From Trema orientale (lineage: Eukaryota > Streptophyta > Magnoliopsida > Rosales > Cannabaceae), in contig JXTC01000030.1 in assembly GCA_002914845.1 (NCBI GenBank), positions 94,458 to 158,457 on the forward strand: a DNA stretch of 64,000 nucleotides. Reading direction: 5' to 3'. Below the pieces are notes generated by a model. That model was given only the letters and a program-made list of their open reading frames with translations, did not search any database and had not been told where the DNA came from. The translations under genes and the position numbers were made by a program. Shown here one piece after another: positions 37,982 through 50,810 of this stretch (its first letter is position 1; each line of letters starts with the position of its first letter).

Positions 37982-39910
37982 GGGAAATTGACTTGGGTAG
38001 TTTAAATTTGGGCTGAACTGACTTTTTTAGTTCACTTTTTTAAAATGACATTTCTAATACTCCCTATATAGCAAAATATCCAAAATGCCCTCAACTTGAC
38101 TATTCTTTTTTTTCTTTTTTCAATTTTTTTAATTTAAAAAAATGTACAGGGGAAGTAAAAGAGAAAATGCCGTGCAAAAATAAAGTGACAAGTTCTTTAT
38201 TATTTGTTACTGCTCATTACAAATTTATGACTTCGAGTCATACTAAAATACATAATGTGTGCAGGAACATGAACTCTGTGACTAAACATATCAATATGAA
38301 TCATGAGGCACGTTCTCTATTATTTGTTATTGTTCATCACAAATGTATGACTTTAAGTCATACTAAAATATAAAATTTCTCAAATAAGATGTATACATTT
38401 AATAAAAATTTATCATAAATTGAAAATCGATTACAGATTGTCAAGTCATCTATTGAGTTTTAATGACTGAAAAATAAAAATGCACCTATGAAAATACATA
38501 TTATCATTATTAACTTGTGACTATCACAAAGTATGTGACCCTAAGTCACAAATTATCTGACTTTAGACCATGTACACTAATCACATACTTTAAAACAATA
38601 CTAATCACACATGTCTTCTAGAACGGCTTCTTGGTCTATGATTGGTTGTATATAAAGAGATCGGATTCTTGTAAGTCTACCTATTTTGCCCATCTTATTT
38701 TTGTCTCACCTATCATTGTAATTCAGGAAAACAATAACATTGTCCATGTCTGCAAAAATAAAAACACGGATCTAAGTTTAGCCAACAAATTATGTGATAA
38801 GATCTCACAATCTTAATTTACAATGTAAAAAAAAACTGTGATCATGAGTACTCTCACACTTGTGACAAACAGTCATAAAATTTTGATTGCTTTCAAACAC
38901 GAAGTTATTAATAATGGAAAATAAATTCGGACAAGATGTCATAAAAGCTATTCACACAATTGTGACACCTTCTAATCACATAAACGTCTCATAAATCAAG
39001 ATATTAAAATAGAATGACACACTACGACAATCTGTCACAAAATATTGGTAGCCAGTCAAATATATATTAATATTGTCACAGATCTATTTGTGTACCCCAT
39101 GATCGAATATTTATTTGACACAGATCTGGAAGGAAAAAATATTTTTATCCACTACACTCAGTATTTTGACACATTGTCACACCAATTTTGACAGCAAGTG
39201 AAATAAATTGTGACTTTCAACATATACCTGACAAAAATTTTAAGCAAATATGTTTTTAATCATCTTAGTCTCTAGATCCATAATATGTGATCTTATACAA
39301 CTATTACACACTTAATTTTAACTCCAGATAAAAATAGACCTTAACCAAAACAAAAATATACCTTCTTTTTTGAACAAATTACAAAGAACAAATCGGATGC
39401 AAAATGAAGAATATATGGCAGATCGGAGATAATAGACAGTAAGAAAATGGAAAAACTTGTAGCTGAACCAGAGAGAAATGATGGTGGAGGAGAATGGAGT
39501 TGAACCAAAGAGAAAGAGATGGGCAGAGAAGTTTCAAACTGAATCAGAGAGAGAGAGAGAGAGAGAGGCAGAAAAGCTTTAAGCTTAACCAGAGAGAGAG
39601 AAGGGTAGATCTAGGTTTGGAGAGAAGAGAGAGAGAGATGTGTAGCTGTGGGTTTTAGCAGGAGCAATGGTAAGTTTAGGAGGGAAAATGGTGGGGAAAA
39701 AAAGGAGAAAAAGTAGAGAAGATGAGAGAAAATTGGATAACTTTTGACTAAAAAGTAATATGTGTCATAAGAGTATTTTTGGAACGCTATTTTCTCTCTC
39801 TTCAAAATACAACTAAAAAAGTCATTTTTTACAACTGTAAAAATCATTTTGAAAAAGTAAACTAAAAAAGTGAATTTAGCCTAAAATTGAACTATGTAGG
39901 TAAATTTCTC
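37982..39910. mobile_element. 1.93-kb non-autonomous Mutator-like element
   Basis: Terminal inverted repeats of about 65 bp: left GGGAAATTGACTTGGGTAGT..., then ACTTTTTTAGTTCACTTTTT; reversed right GAGAAATTTACCTACATAGT..., then ACTTTTTTAGTTTACTTTTT. The flanks are TTTTTTTTA on both sides (37973-37981 and 39911-39919), a 9-bp target duplication. No transposase is found. The interior is crowded with GTGAC/GTCAC words, has a direct repeat at 38187-38262 and 38303-38375, and has AG-rich tracts near 39550-39640. Confidence 0.75.
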
Positions 39911-40104
39911 TTTTTTTTACCTCCTTCCTTTGCCCCAGGGGAGGTAAATGAAGTGGAGACCATATGTAAGAAATTTTCTTACACAAAGGGCTGCTTACAC
40001 AATGGGCTGACACTGGAAGTTGAGTGTTTAGTGTTTCGTAGAGATTTTTTTTGCTGATAGTTCGAATAAAGGTTGCAATTTTGCTATTAAGAGTAATAAA
40101 ATAA

Positions 40105-40306
40105 AAATAATGCTAAATATCCTATTTTATATCTTATATTTTAAATATCACCTGATATAGTATATGATTTGTCACTATACAAATAGTGAATAGTATTCAA
40201 CTTATTTATGATAAGTTTCAATTCACCAGTTAAATTATGACAACTCATTTATTTACGTTAAGTGATATTAAAAAGTGGTAAACTAAATGGATTTCTAGCA
40301 CTATCC
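40105..40306. mobile_element. 202-bp MITE family C, copy 2, Mutator-type
   Basis: Ends AAATAATGCTAAATATCC and, reversed, GGATAGTGCTAGAAATCC. Flanks ATAAAATAA (40096-40104) and ATAAAACAA (40307-40315) form a 9-bp duplication with one mismatch. It is homologous in reverse orientation to 15294-15469. Confidence 0.75.
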
Positions 40307-40698
40307 ATAAAACAAATATGTGATCCCAATTTTAGAAATATTTTAAATATAAAAACCTCTATATCAACGGCCAAAAGAAAAAACAAATAATGATTTATGG
40401 AAAGTTAAAAATTTTGTGATTAAAGTATCAATCTTTTTATTAGGAGCAAAGCCACATGAGGACCGGTGGGTAGTTGTCCACCTGATTTTTTTTTTTTCCT
40501 TTCTGTAAAGTGTAGGTAATTTTTTTTTAATAATTAGCCTTTGTCCCTTGAAATTATAAGATTTTATTTTTTTCCTCGAGTTTTAGGTGAGGCCATTTTC
40601 TACAATTAAACCCGTTTGATTTATGCCTTCGAATAAATTCATGGCTCTGCCGCTCAATTTCCTCCTTTATGTTGTTCATTTTTTTTTTTAAAAAAAAA

Positions 40699-40869
40699 GG
40701 GCGCGTCTACAGTAGGGGCGCCCTTACGTAGGGTCCTGTCTATTCACCGTTGGATGAGAATCTGTATATAAATAGATTCTCCACAGATTCCCGTTATTCC
40801 CTACAGATTCTCATCCAACGATAATTAAGGCATGATCCTACGTAGGGACGCCCCTACCGTAGCCATCCC
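40699..40869. mobile_element. 171-bp foldback MITE, Mutator-type, copy 2
   Basis: It is the reverse complement of the element at 8942-9113 with few differences: GGGCGCGTCTACAGTAGGGG at the left, CCTACCGTAGCCATCCC at the right, and CGTTGGATGAGAATCTGT arms inside. Nine or more A residues lie at both flanks, consistent with a 9-bp duplication but not proving it. Confidence 0.85.
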
Positions 40870-41149
40870 AAAAAAAAAAGCTTAGATGATTGGATTGCGT
40901 GTAATGACATCTATTATTGATATCTAATAGTTTATGAATCAATTGTCAGTTCTTCTTATTTGTGTTAAATTGTATAGACAAGCTTTAATTGTTAGGTCGG
41001 AACTTATTCTAGTTTTTTTTTCAAATGCTTTAGTTGCTCTTTCATCAAGCATTTACAAGCTGATATGAACTCTACCTTTTTTTTTTTGATATTTTGAGGA
41101 AAAGCTAATTCTTACTTAGTATTTTATGCTCACTCATTTTCCTCCTCAG

Positions 41150-41540
41150 GTGATGTTTAGGAGGAGAGATTTGTAGAAAGATGAAGAGGGGTAGAGAAAG
41201 AGGTAAAATCCCTTGTTTGGTAAGAGAGATAAGGGAGGGAGGGAGGAAGGGAGGAGAGAAGGAGAGGGACGAGCTCTCCCTCTTAGCCCACTATTTTGAA
41301 TCCTTCCGGAGGATTCAAAATTTTTTTTAATGTTAAAATGATAAATCTACCCTTTTTAAAAAGTATTTAAAGAATGATGAAATGAATAATATGGTAATTC
41401 CATAAATAAATACTCTTCTTCTCTTTAACGAAACAACTTAAAGATTGACATTCTCATTTCTCTCTTTCACATTTCACCCTCTTTCAGCTAGGCTCTCTAT
41501 CCTTCTTACTCTCCCTTCCTCCTACCAAACGTAGTTTTAG
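41150..41540. repeat. Possible inverted-repeat element with GTTTGGTA ends
   Basis: A purine-rich left part (TTGTTTGGTAAGAGAGATAA, GGGAGGGAGGAAGG) pairs loosely with a pyrimidine-rich right part (CTCCCTTCCTCCTACCAAAC). The GTTTGGTA/TACCAAAC ends suggest a hAT-like MITE. Borders are uncertain. Confidence 0.35.
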
Positions 41541-44500
41541 TGTGACCTTTGTGATCAATAGATGGACTAAGAGGTATTTGTGGTAATGCTTGAGAACTTG
41601 GATCAATAGTTGGTATTTATTAATATTTTAGACTTAGTAGAACTTGATTAGAATTTGAATCAGTATAATTACTTTATTTTATTTATGTAGACTTATATAT
41701 GTCATTCTTTATACTTATGATATGTCGAGAATGATGATGCCATGGACTTGGATATGATTGTGGATTTTATACATATTGTTATCGATCTATGCTTTTTAAT
41801 GGTGATCATCGCAAAATTGTGGCAGAGGTTTAGTATTACTTGGAATTCTGAGACTTTCTAAAATATAACTATTTTATAAATGTTAAACTTTTTGGATATT
41901 TTTGCAAACAAACTACAGATTTTCAAATCAGGTAAAATCCTGCCACTAATGATCCGGAGTATGGATTGTGACACATATCACTCTTGAAAATGATTTCGCA
42001 TGTGCTTATCCAACTGTTAGAAAGACCAACAGTCGGAAGGACTAATGGTGCAATTGTAGTAAAGTTCATGTGCACTAATCAATATATTAGAGGAGAATAA
42101 GGTGAGGGAACCCTTCATTTTTCATTGAAACTTTTCACTTGTAGTTAAAAAATAATTAAGTCCTAAGTTTTCCGAAGTTACCAAAAGAGTACGAAATTTA
42201 TCTAGCAATAAAAGGTAGTGCGGCTCTATTGTCATCTCAATTAATTTCTCTTCTAACCCCTCATTTAAAGATATCCCACAATAAATTTTAAAATTTCAAG
42301 AATTTCTTTTCCCACACCTCATAAATTTTCATTAGTTCCAAAATTAACCATTATGACTTTTTTTTCAGTGAATTTCTTTTCCCACTCATGTTTCTTAATC
42401 ATAATTTGAAAACCCCACCTTCTGCTTCTTCTTTGTTTCCCATGGTTTTCTTCTTAAAAATGATTTAGTTTATATTCTCTGCTAATAAGTATTCACTTTT
42501 CACAATCAAAGTATCAATAAGATGGTACTATATAATATGCAATAAGTCTACTTTCAACACTTGATTTTGCTTGGTTATTTTATGATCCACAACCAATGTA
42601 ATAACAAATAAATTTTATAAAGTAAAATTACATACACATACCAATCTTAAAGAAAAAAGGAATATACTTAGCCTTATTAATCTATGGATGTCAAGGTGAA
42701 AGGGTATATACTTTGTGTCATTTCTTTTTCCCCCTTTAATCTATGATGTTTCATTAACAGAGCGAGAAAGGAAGGAAAAAACATAAATTCATGAAGAAAA
42801 CCAAACGTAGTCAGGGAAAAGCTAAAATGCCAAAAACAAGACAAACGTATTCAGTCAATTTACAATATCAACGAGAAACTAATGGTCCTAACGCCCAATT
42901 TAATGATTATAATTGAATTAATTGTATAAAACTTTGAGATTACAATTTGTACAAGCAAAAATAATATGGGATTAATGTTTGAAGGGGTATGCCAAGAAAT
43001 AAAGTTTTAGTTTTAACACTACATGTTTATTTACATAAGGATATTTATATGAAAAACAAATAAATAAAAAGAGAAGGTGGGAAGAGGAAAAAAAAAAAGT
43101 AGCAATAGACCGCCTAAAAGGTATGCAGTAAATATAAATAAATATATATATGTATTTATTTTTAATATTTATTTACCAAAACAAAAAAGATTTATTGCGA
43201 AAATTTTTTCCCAATGATAGCACATGGAATTAATTTTATTTATAACCTAATGTTATACAAACTTCTAAATAACATATATACCAAATCACCAGGTATGAAA
43301 AGTTATGAACCTAATTTTTGAGACCCCTAGTGGTACGTACTAAACAATGCATTTATAATAAATTTAAGAAAGAAAGAAAAACAATAGCAAGCATACTCTA
43401 AATGAGAGGGAAAAAAATCAAATAGAAGCAGATTAGTTATGTCATAATAGGGAGAATTGAATTTGGTTTGTCTGCGCTGATTCTTTTGAATTGAAGCTTT
43501 ATCTGTTATAAGCAACCAACCTGCATCACTTGGAATATTATCTTCCATACGAAAGTTCTGATAATAAATTAATTTAACAATTTAGTTGCGAAGGAATATT
43601 GCATGTATATGGCTATGTTGGTCTACAAATTAAGTAGAATTTGCAAAACTAGATATATTTATAAATATATATTAAACATATACGGAGAGAACTTTTATTT
43701 TATATATATATATATCCAGCTGTTTCATTAAGACACCACATATAGTCTTTTAATTAATTTTTTTTTAAAAAAGGACACATATTTTATCCCCCTTGAAGGT
43801 GCATTAAGACACACACAAACACAGTGATATTATTATCCATTAACATCGGTATAGTCAACACGTTCATGATGTACAACTGTATAATTTGATTACTTTCTTA
43901 AACCCAACATATTTATAAATAATTTGAAACCAATACATATATCATCCCCAATGGATAACATCAGTTTTCCCCTTCCTCTAAGTGATCTTTCAGTTTATTT
44001 ATAAATTTATTTTCTGATTCATTGATCGATTAAATTAAGTTCGTTTGCTTAATTCTGATCAAGTATACATACATATACATACCGTACAATCTTAATATAC
44101 TTGATGAATGTTGTAAGTTTTAGGCTGATATATGATAAACCATAAACACTACATTACAATAATATTTATAGAATTTGTATACACACAGAAACAGATCATA
44201 ACGCGATGGTGACGGTGATAATTAATAAATAAAATAAAAGTTTTGAAGGGAGACACAAAATTTACATGCACAAAATAACGCGATATATTTTTCTTAGTGA
44301 AGCATAGTCTAGTCTCACTTTGAAAATATAGATGATTTAAAAAAATACCACATCATTATCTCTTCTCTCTCTTTTTTCTCTATTAGATATAAAGATTGAA
44401 GCTTCTAAGCTAGGATCATTTAACACCTTAGTAACTATTTAACAATAAATATAAGTCAAATAGCCCACGGATGTAGTCCCCTCAAAGAGACCAATTTTGT

Positions 44501-44686
44501 TCATATTTTGGCCAACACAAGTCATATTTTAACCAATTTATGTTGGTCAAAACATGACATATATTAGTTAAAACATGAACGAGACTGGTCCCAGGGAGTA
44601 CATGCTTGCCCTTACAAATACAAAGAATAATAGTATATGACCTTTTCCCAGATCACCTGACGTTTGCTTGTACTGTTTAATGAATT
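41541..44686. other. AT-rich spacer
   Basis: No supported gene. ORFs here are short and low in complexity. Confidence 0.45.
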
Positions 44687-44730
44687 AGACTATATTATGC
44701 CCTTCATGAGACTATATTATGCCCTTCATG
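44687..44730. repeat. 22-bp exact tandem duplication
   Basis: AGACTATATTATGCCCTTCA plus TG occurs twice in a row. It is a small slippage-type duplication. Confidence 0.95.
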
Positions 44731-45156
44731 AGAAGACACCCCTATTAATTCCTCTTCTTCCTTGTAATCAAATGTATTAATGGGACATCAAAACGGTCCC
44801 TTAATAGAAATATTATATATATATATATATATATCGGTCCATTATCTGATATGTTAAATCGATTATTTAAGAAACTACACTGACATGCTTACGGGAGTAA
44901 AATCAACCACGATACGAATTCTCCTGGAATTCTTCTGCCTGATGCCAATTCATTCATAATTTTTATCCTTTTTTTTTTTTGTGTGACTTTAAATTATAAA
45001 AGTGAGACTTTAAACGAGAAATTCTAAAAGTGAGACTTGATTTTACCAAGTTCAGTGACAGTAACCAAAATAACAATAGGTGAAAATTCATGACGGCAAA
45101 AGTAAGATTTATTCAACTATTTATTTGTCCATAATTTTGGTCAAATGATTTTTCAA

Positions 45157-45235
45157 GATAATATTAATATATATATAGTCGCCAGGGGGGAAAAAGATAT
45201 TATTAATATACATATAGTCGCCAGGGGGGGAAAAA
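45157..45235. repeat. Tandem duplication of a 39-40-bp unit
   Basis: Two adjacent units share ATATAGTCGCCAGGGGGG and an A run. They differ by a few bases in the AT part and by one G in the G run. Confidence 0.9.
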
Positions 45236-45568
45236 TGTACGTACAGCTCATGCAAAATTGAGTTTCAGATATTATTTGCATTGTGTATGTAACAACTGAC
45301 ATATCAAAAAAAAAATATATATATATATATATCATGTAAAACTAATAAATAAATAATGAAGAAAAAAATACACAAAAAAGACTAAATCATGCTCCGGCGC
45401 AGCTTTCTTAATTTAGATATCTATGTATGTACATTCATAATAAAATATCTAACCTTTCTTAAACCCCAAACTTAAGCATATTATCTCCCAAAATCCAACA
45501 ATTCAAACCTTACTCTAACCCCCAATCAATTCCCACATTACATAGTAACGCCTTAACTCGTCACATTA

Positions 45569-45577
45569 CTATAAATA
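45569..45577 (+). promoter_or_regulatory. TATA box of the polygalacturonase gene
   Basis: CTATAAATA lies 146 bp upstream of the start codon. The sequence after it is a C/A-rich leader without G-rich stretches, as expected for a plant 5' UTR, so transcription would start near 45600. Confidence 0.6.
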
Positions 45578-45722
45578 CTCCAAAAACCCCTTCACCTTCT
45601 CCCCACCAAATTATAACACCAACATATATAAACTCACACACATATACACCCAACCAAAGGTCAAAACTCATTCTCACATTCTTCATTTAGAGCCCAACAA
45701 AAAAATAAAAAGCAAAAGCAAA

Positions 45723-48700
45723 ATGGCCAATTCCAAAACCAACACTTTTCTCTTCACATTTCTGTTCATAATCCTCTCCACAACTTTTTTAAACTCACAT
45801 GCGAATGCCGTAACAAGAACTTACAACGTCATGCGCTTCGGCGCGAAGCCCAACGGCGCGACGGACTCGACGAAGGGTTTCCTAGGCGCATGGGCTGCAG
45901 CCTGCGCCGACGCGAGCCCTTCGGTGATTTACGTGCCGAAGGGAAGGTTTGTGGTTGGGCCTCTCGTGTTTAAAGGCTGTAACAGCTCGGATATTGTCTT
46001 GAGAATAGATGGGACGCTTGTGGGACTGACGGACTATCGAGTCTTCCAAGGGTATGACAAGTGGATTAGCTTCGAGTTCGTTAGCGGCGTCACTATTGTT
46101 GGAGGGAAGCTTGACGCCCGAGGACCCGCCTTCTGGGCTTGTAAGTTAGCCCAAGGCGGCGGCGGCTGTCCCGCCGGAGTTACGGTTAGTAGAAATTAGT
46201 TTACTCGTTGCATGGTTTTCTTTTTGTGAACATTAATACTAGGATTACAATTAATATCACTAGCTATAACTAGTTCTCCCATCATGTTCATGTATTTTTT
46301 TTTTCCTTTTAAGTGTCTGAAAAGGTTTTTAAGTATTTTCAAACTGTTTATATGTGACATTAATTTAGTATCAAATTAACTTGGGTAGGAAATTAAGTAT
46401 GAATAATTGGTACAATTAAAAGATCTTCGCCAGTCTAACTGTCTAAAGGAAGTCAGCTATATATGAAAATTAAACACAGCACTATGGGGCTTTATATGTA
46501 CGTACGTGGCAATACGTATTAATTATTGGCTATCAAGGTAAAAGAAACCCTAGTATATATGTTGAGTTGAAAATTTTATTATTTCAAATGTAAAAACTTA
46601 TTCAATACAATAAACGTAAACACATAGCAAGCTTATGTTTCAAGCAATTTCCATGTGCCAGTTACTCTACTCAAACACAACTATATTATAATATATGCAC
46701 CATAAAATATGTAAACTATCGCTTGCCTGGCCATCTATTAATTCTTTAATGTTAGGATCAAATGATTGTTATGTCTTTTTTTTTTTTCGTTTAGTACAAA
46801 TTGGATTATGTTACTAATATGCCAGGCTGTGTCTTTAATTATATGATGGCAGACATTGAGCTTCACAAACTCCAATAACATCAAGATCACTGGTTTACTA
46901 TCCTTAAACAGCCAAATGTTCCACATTGCCATAAATGGCTGCCAGAATGTGCAAATCCAAGGAACCAAAGTCATTGCCAAGGGTGACAGTCCGAACACCG
47001 ACGGCATCCACGTCCAATACTCGAGCGAAGTTGTCATAAGAAACACCACAATCGGAACCGGTGATGATTGCATTGCGATCGGCCCTGGCGCCAAAAACTT
47101 GTTGATGGAAGGAATTAGGTGTGGACCAGGACATGGCATTAGGTAATTAAGTTTGAGCTAACTAATTAACTAGTTCAAGGCTAATAGTTTTACCATGTTT
47201 TTGCATAATAACAACAAATTCTCTTAGACAAAATAATTAACTCTCGTATTTCTTAAGGATTTGTTCGGCAATATTAATGTTTTTTCTATCTTTAAAGGCA
47301 AAATGAACGATGAAAATGTCTTCAAAGTAATGTTTGAGAAAAATTTAATAATGTAAAAGCAAAAAAATATAAATGTTGACAAATATAAGTCCTAAAGATA
47401 AATATATATATATATATTGTATTATTATCTGGCATATGAAATTTTAGTTAGTACATGTTTGACATAGTTATTTCCAATATTTTGGCCCTTCAAAGCAGAG
47501 GAGACTATTTATAAAAGATTTATCTTTGAGTTTAAGGAAGACCAAAAGATTAAAAGTAGAATATAAACCCCAAAGAAAGAATATTCGTTATGGCAAACCC
47601 TAAATGGCAACAAGGACTTGACAATTTAATTTATAGTATTTCATCATTATTGATTACCGAATTGTTTAAAAATCGAGCAATTTCCGTTATCTTTGGATAA
47701 AAAAATTAAAAAATAAAATAAAAAAGCAGTCTTCATTAGAGTTTTAGACCATATTAGAATGAGTCTTGTACTAGACACCAAACTATAGAGTTGAGAAATA
47801 ATGATAGACAATGATCCCAATCATATTTGTCTATTTTGTCATGCACTTGAAACATATAGGTTGCCAATTCAGTAGGTTTTTTTTTTTTTTACCTATATGT
47901 AGATATTTTTTTTTAGCAATTAGATCATCGTCTAATGGTGATCTAATGGTTATAATGAAATGCATGAAAAACCGTGCATTATTAATGTTATTTCTCTCTC
48001 TTACTTTTTATAATAAAAAAATGTGCATGAAAAATTTTCATCAGCCAAATTGATACCTATACATAGGTTAAAAGAAAAAAAAATACTTAGTGGATTGGTG
48101 CCCAAAGATATATATCTATATATATAGAGAGAGATAAATACTAATGCATAATGCGATATGTTTCTATTCTTTTTCTTTCTTTTTTTTTTTTGCTGATAAT
48201 TGTTGGTGTGATATGTTTGGTTTCAGCATAGGGAGCCTAGGGAGAGATGTGGAAGAGCCAGGTGTCCAAAACGTGACCGTTAAAAAATCAGTTTTCATTG
48301 GCACCCAAAACGGTCTTAGGATAAAGACATGGGCCAAGCCCAGCAACGGATTCGTCCAAGGGATACAGTATCGTGACATTATCATGCGGAATGTCCAAAA
48401 TCCCATTGTCATCGATCAAAATTACTGCCCAAGCAATATCGATTGCCCCACTCAAGTAAGACTCTTAATTTTTCGTCAAAAAAAAAAAAAAAAAAGACTC
48501 TTCATTCGAACATTTTAAAGTTCTACCCTTCCTTTCTTTTTACTTTTTTTTCTTGAAAAAAAAAAAAAGGAAAAATAAGGCTAATGTGATTATTAAAACA
48601 TTTTACTTTATGTTGATCACTTGTTAAAAATATTAGTCAAATTAATTTATTAATGATCATGTATGTAATAGGTGTCTGGAATTAAAATTAGTGACGTAGT

Positions 48701-48896
48701 ATATCAAGGCATTCGAGGAACATCGGCCACGCCCGTCGCGATAAAATTCGACTGCAGTCCGAAAAATCCATGCACAGGAATTAAACTTGGGGATGTTAAT
48801 CTCAAGAGTGTGAATCAAGTTGAAGCTGCTCGATCTTCATGTGCCAATGCAAAGGGAATGGCATTTGGCCCGGTTCTACCAAAGAGTTGCTTGTAA
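45723..48896 (+). CDS. Exopolygalacturonase-like pectin-degrading enzyme (glycoside hydrolase family 28)
   Basis: Four exons, 45723-46184, 46853-47142, 48227-48455 and 48672-48896, give 401 codons with consistent phases. Residues 1-29 form a signal peptide ending near SHANA. The mature part starts with a [17 protein letters not shown] segment typical of plant GH28. The four catalytic motifs are present: SPNTDG (200-205, acid Asp), TGDDC (223-227, paired Asp), GPGHGI (245-250, His) and RIK (282-284, substrate binding). Cys residues near the end (PKNPC, SSCANA, PKSCL) fit the conserved disulfides. The enzyme would hydrolyse polygalacturonan in the cell wall. [16 protein letters not shown] is close to the pollen exopolygalacturonase group, so pollen or other late floral expression is plausible but inferred. 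Intron 2 contains a MITE. Confidence 0.93.
47859..48103. mobile_element. MITE family B, complete copy, Mutator-type
   Basis: Inverted ends GGTTGCCAATTCAGTAGGT and, reversed, GGGCACCAATCCACTAAGT; flanks AAACATATA and AAAGATATA (9 bp, one mismatch). The interior carries a GATCATCGTCTAATGGTGATC palindrome-like core. It sits in intron 2 of the polygalacturonase gene, about 120 bp before the exon 3 acceptor. Confidence 0.75.
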
Positions 48897-50323
48897 TCTT
48901 TAGGGAAACGTTTAAATATCTGAAATTGATTTGTGCATACATTATTACTGGAGACGACCTTCTAAGTCTTTCTTATGATTGTTTCATAATTGTTATTTTG
49001 CAATAAAGGTTTATAAAATGATTTGTCTTTTGACCTTTATCAATGGAATGGACGAGTATACTGATTATATTATGTTTTCAGACATTACGGTCTCACATGC
49101 GTTAAAACCTCTGGTATATTTATTAGTGAGCATTCCAGAATACAAGAGGGTTGATTTGTGGACTTCCTTTGTAGTTTCTTATGGAAGAAAAAAAAAAAAA
49201 AATACAAGACAGAAGAAAGCTCGAACGCATATAAGATTTGAGCTTAATGAAAATCGAGTTAATCGGACTCGCAGCCGAGTTTTAATCCAACAGAACACAA
49301 CAATAGGAGTCCATGTACTGATCAGTATAAGTAGTGAGTGATGAATCAACTGCTCATATATGAAATAGGTCAAGGGCTGTTCATCTTTATACAGCCAGAA
49401 AAAGTAAAGCCATAAATCCAAGTGAAGGTCACATCACAAATCAAACATCAAAGCACAAACCGTTGTGGCCGTAATTATCACTTATTAATGTCTCTTAGCT
49501 AAATTTGGTCATCTCTACTACTAGCAACCATTATATGGTCCCCCCCTTACCGCGGTCCAGGAATGAAGAAAACTTGAAACAAGGAAGGCATATAGCCATG
49601 AAAGTGCCACGGCTTTCCAGTTGCTTCTCAACCCCGTTCGATTACAGAAACTGAAATGTTCAAGTCCAAATATGAAAACTATCCCGTGTTCCGGAAGTTT
49701 CTCAATAATGCTGAATCCAAATGTGCCTACAATCACCAAGACCTTCTTCCCTTCCATCAATGTGTTTGATAAGGGGTTGTCAAATTGGAGGGCAATGAGA
49801 TTAGTAATTGGGGCAGGATTTCCTAGGTGTAATACGAATCCCTACCATCTGATCATCCCATTTCACCTATAAGCCAATTTCCACAAATCAGCTGTAAGCC
49901 TGTAATTTGTGTTTCAATAGTATTATCTTCACAGAGCCATAGGTAGATCAGCACCATATACGCCTATATAGATATGTATATACCCTCAAAAATAAATAAG
50001 CAAATATATAACTGTAAAAAGGAGGAACAATTAATTATGTAGATAAAATATGCTAAAACATGATTGAAATGTTCAATATCCAAAATTATCCAATTACCAA
50101 ACTACCAATAGCAATAGGATTCCCTACACTTTTAACTTCAACTGAATCAGCTAACGCCAATATCAATCTATATGGACCTAGAGAAACAATCTCTGCATAA
50201 ATTATGTATACCATTTTGGACGATAACATAGCCAATATGACACAACTTATCAAGCCTGACCAAATAAGAATTCCTAGCTCAAAATCACCTATCAATAGCA
50301 GCTATAGAGCACCTACCCATAAA
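48897..50323. other. Spacer downstream of the polygalacturonase gene
   Basis: The polygalacturonase 3' UTR is expected in the first few hundred bases. No other gene pattern is found. Confidence 0.45.
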
Positions 50324-50810
50324 CGTCTTAGTGTCTTACTATCCTTTATCTAGAGCCTAAATGTAATCATGGTAATCAGCACGGATTTTCATCTCAAATG
50401 CATAACCAGTATACCCAAAAATATGTAGCGTCTGGTTCTTGATAATAAATGAAGGAATCATCTGATTCTGATCTAGACGCCATCATTAGATTCACTATAA
50501 TTAACATATCAAGGTGACAATTGAACAATATTTTGTAAATAATATACAATCTCATTCGTCTTAGTGTCTTACTATCCTTTATCTAGAGCCTAAATGTAGT
50601 CATGGTAATAAGTACGGATTTTCATCGTATGTATGTGCATCAATACTCAAATGCATAACCAGTATACCCAAAAATATGTAGCGTCTGGTTCTTGATAATT
50701 AATGAAGGAATCATCTGATTCTGATCCAGACGCCATCATTAGATTCACTATAATTAACATATCAAGGTGACAATTGAACAATATTTTGTGAATAATATAC
50801 AATCTTGTTC
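50324..50810. repeat. Tandem direct duplication of about 233 bp
   Basis: CGTCTTAGTGTCTTACTATC and the following 230 bases occur at 50324 and again at 50557. The second copy has about 20 extra bases (a GTATGTATGTGCATC stretch near 50629) and only a few substitutions, so the duplication is recent. Confidence 0.9.

Noticed and set aside
46738..47139. Minus-strand ORF of 133 codons
   Set aside because: It is antisense to polygalacturonase exon 2, which carries the catalytic motifs.
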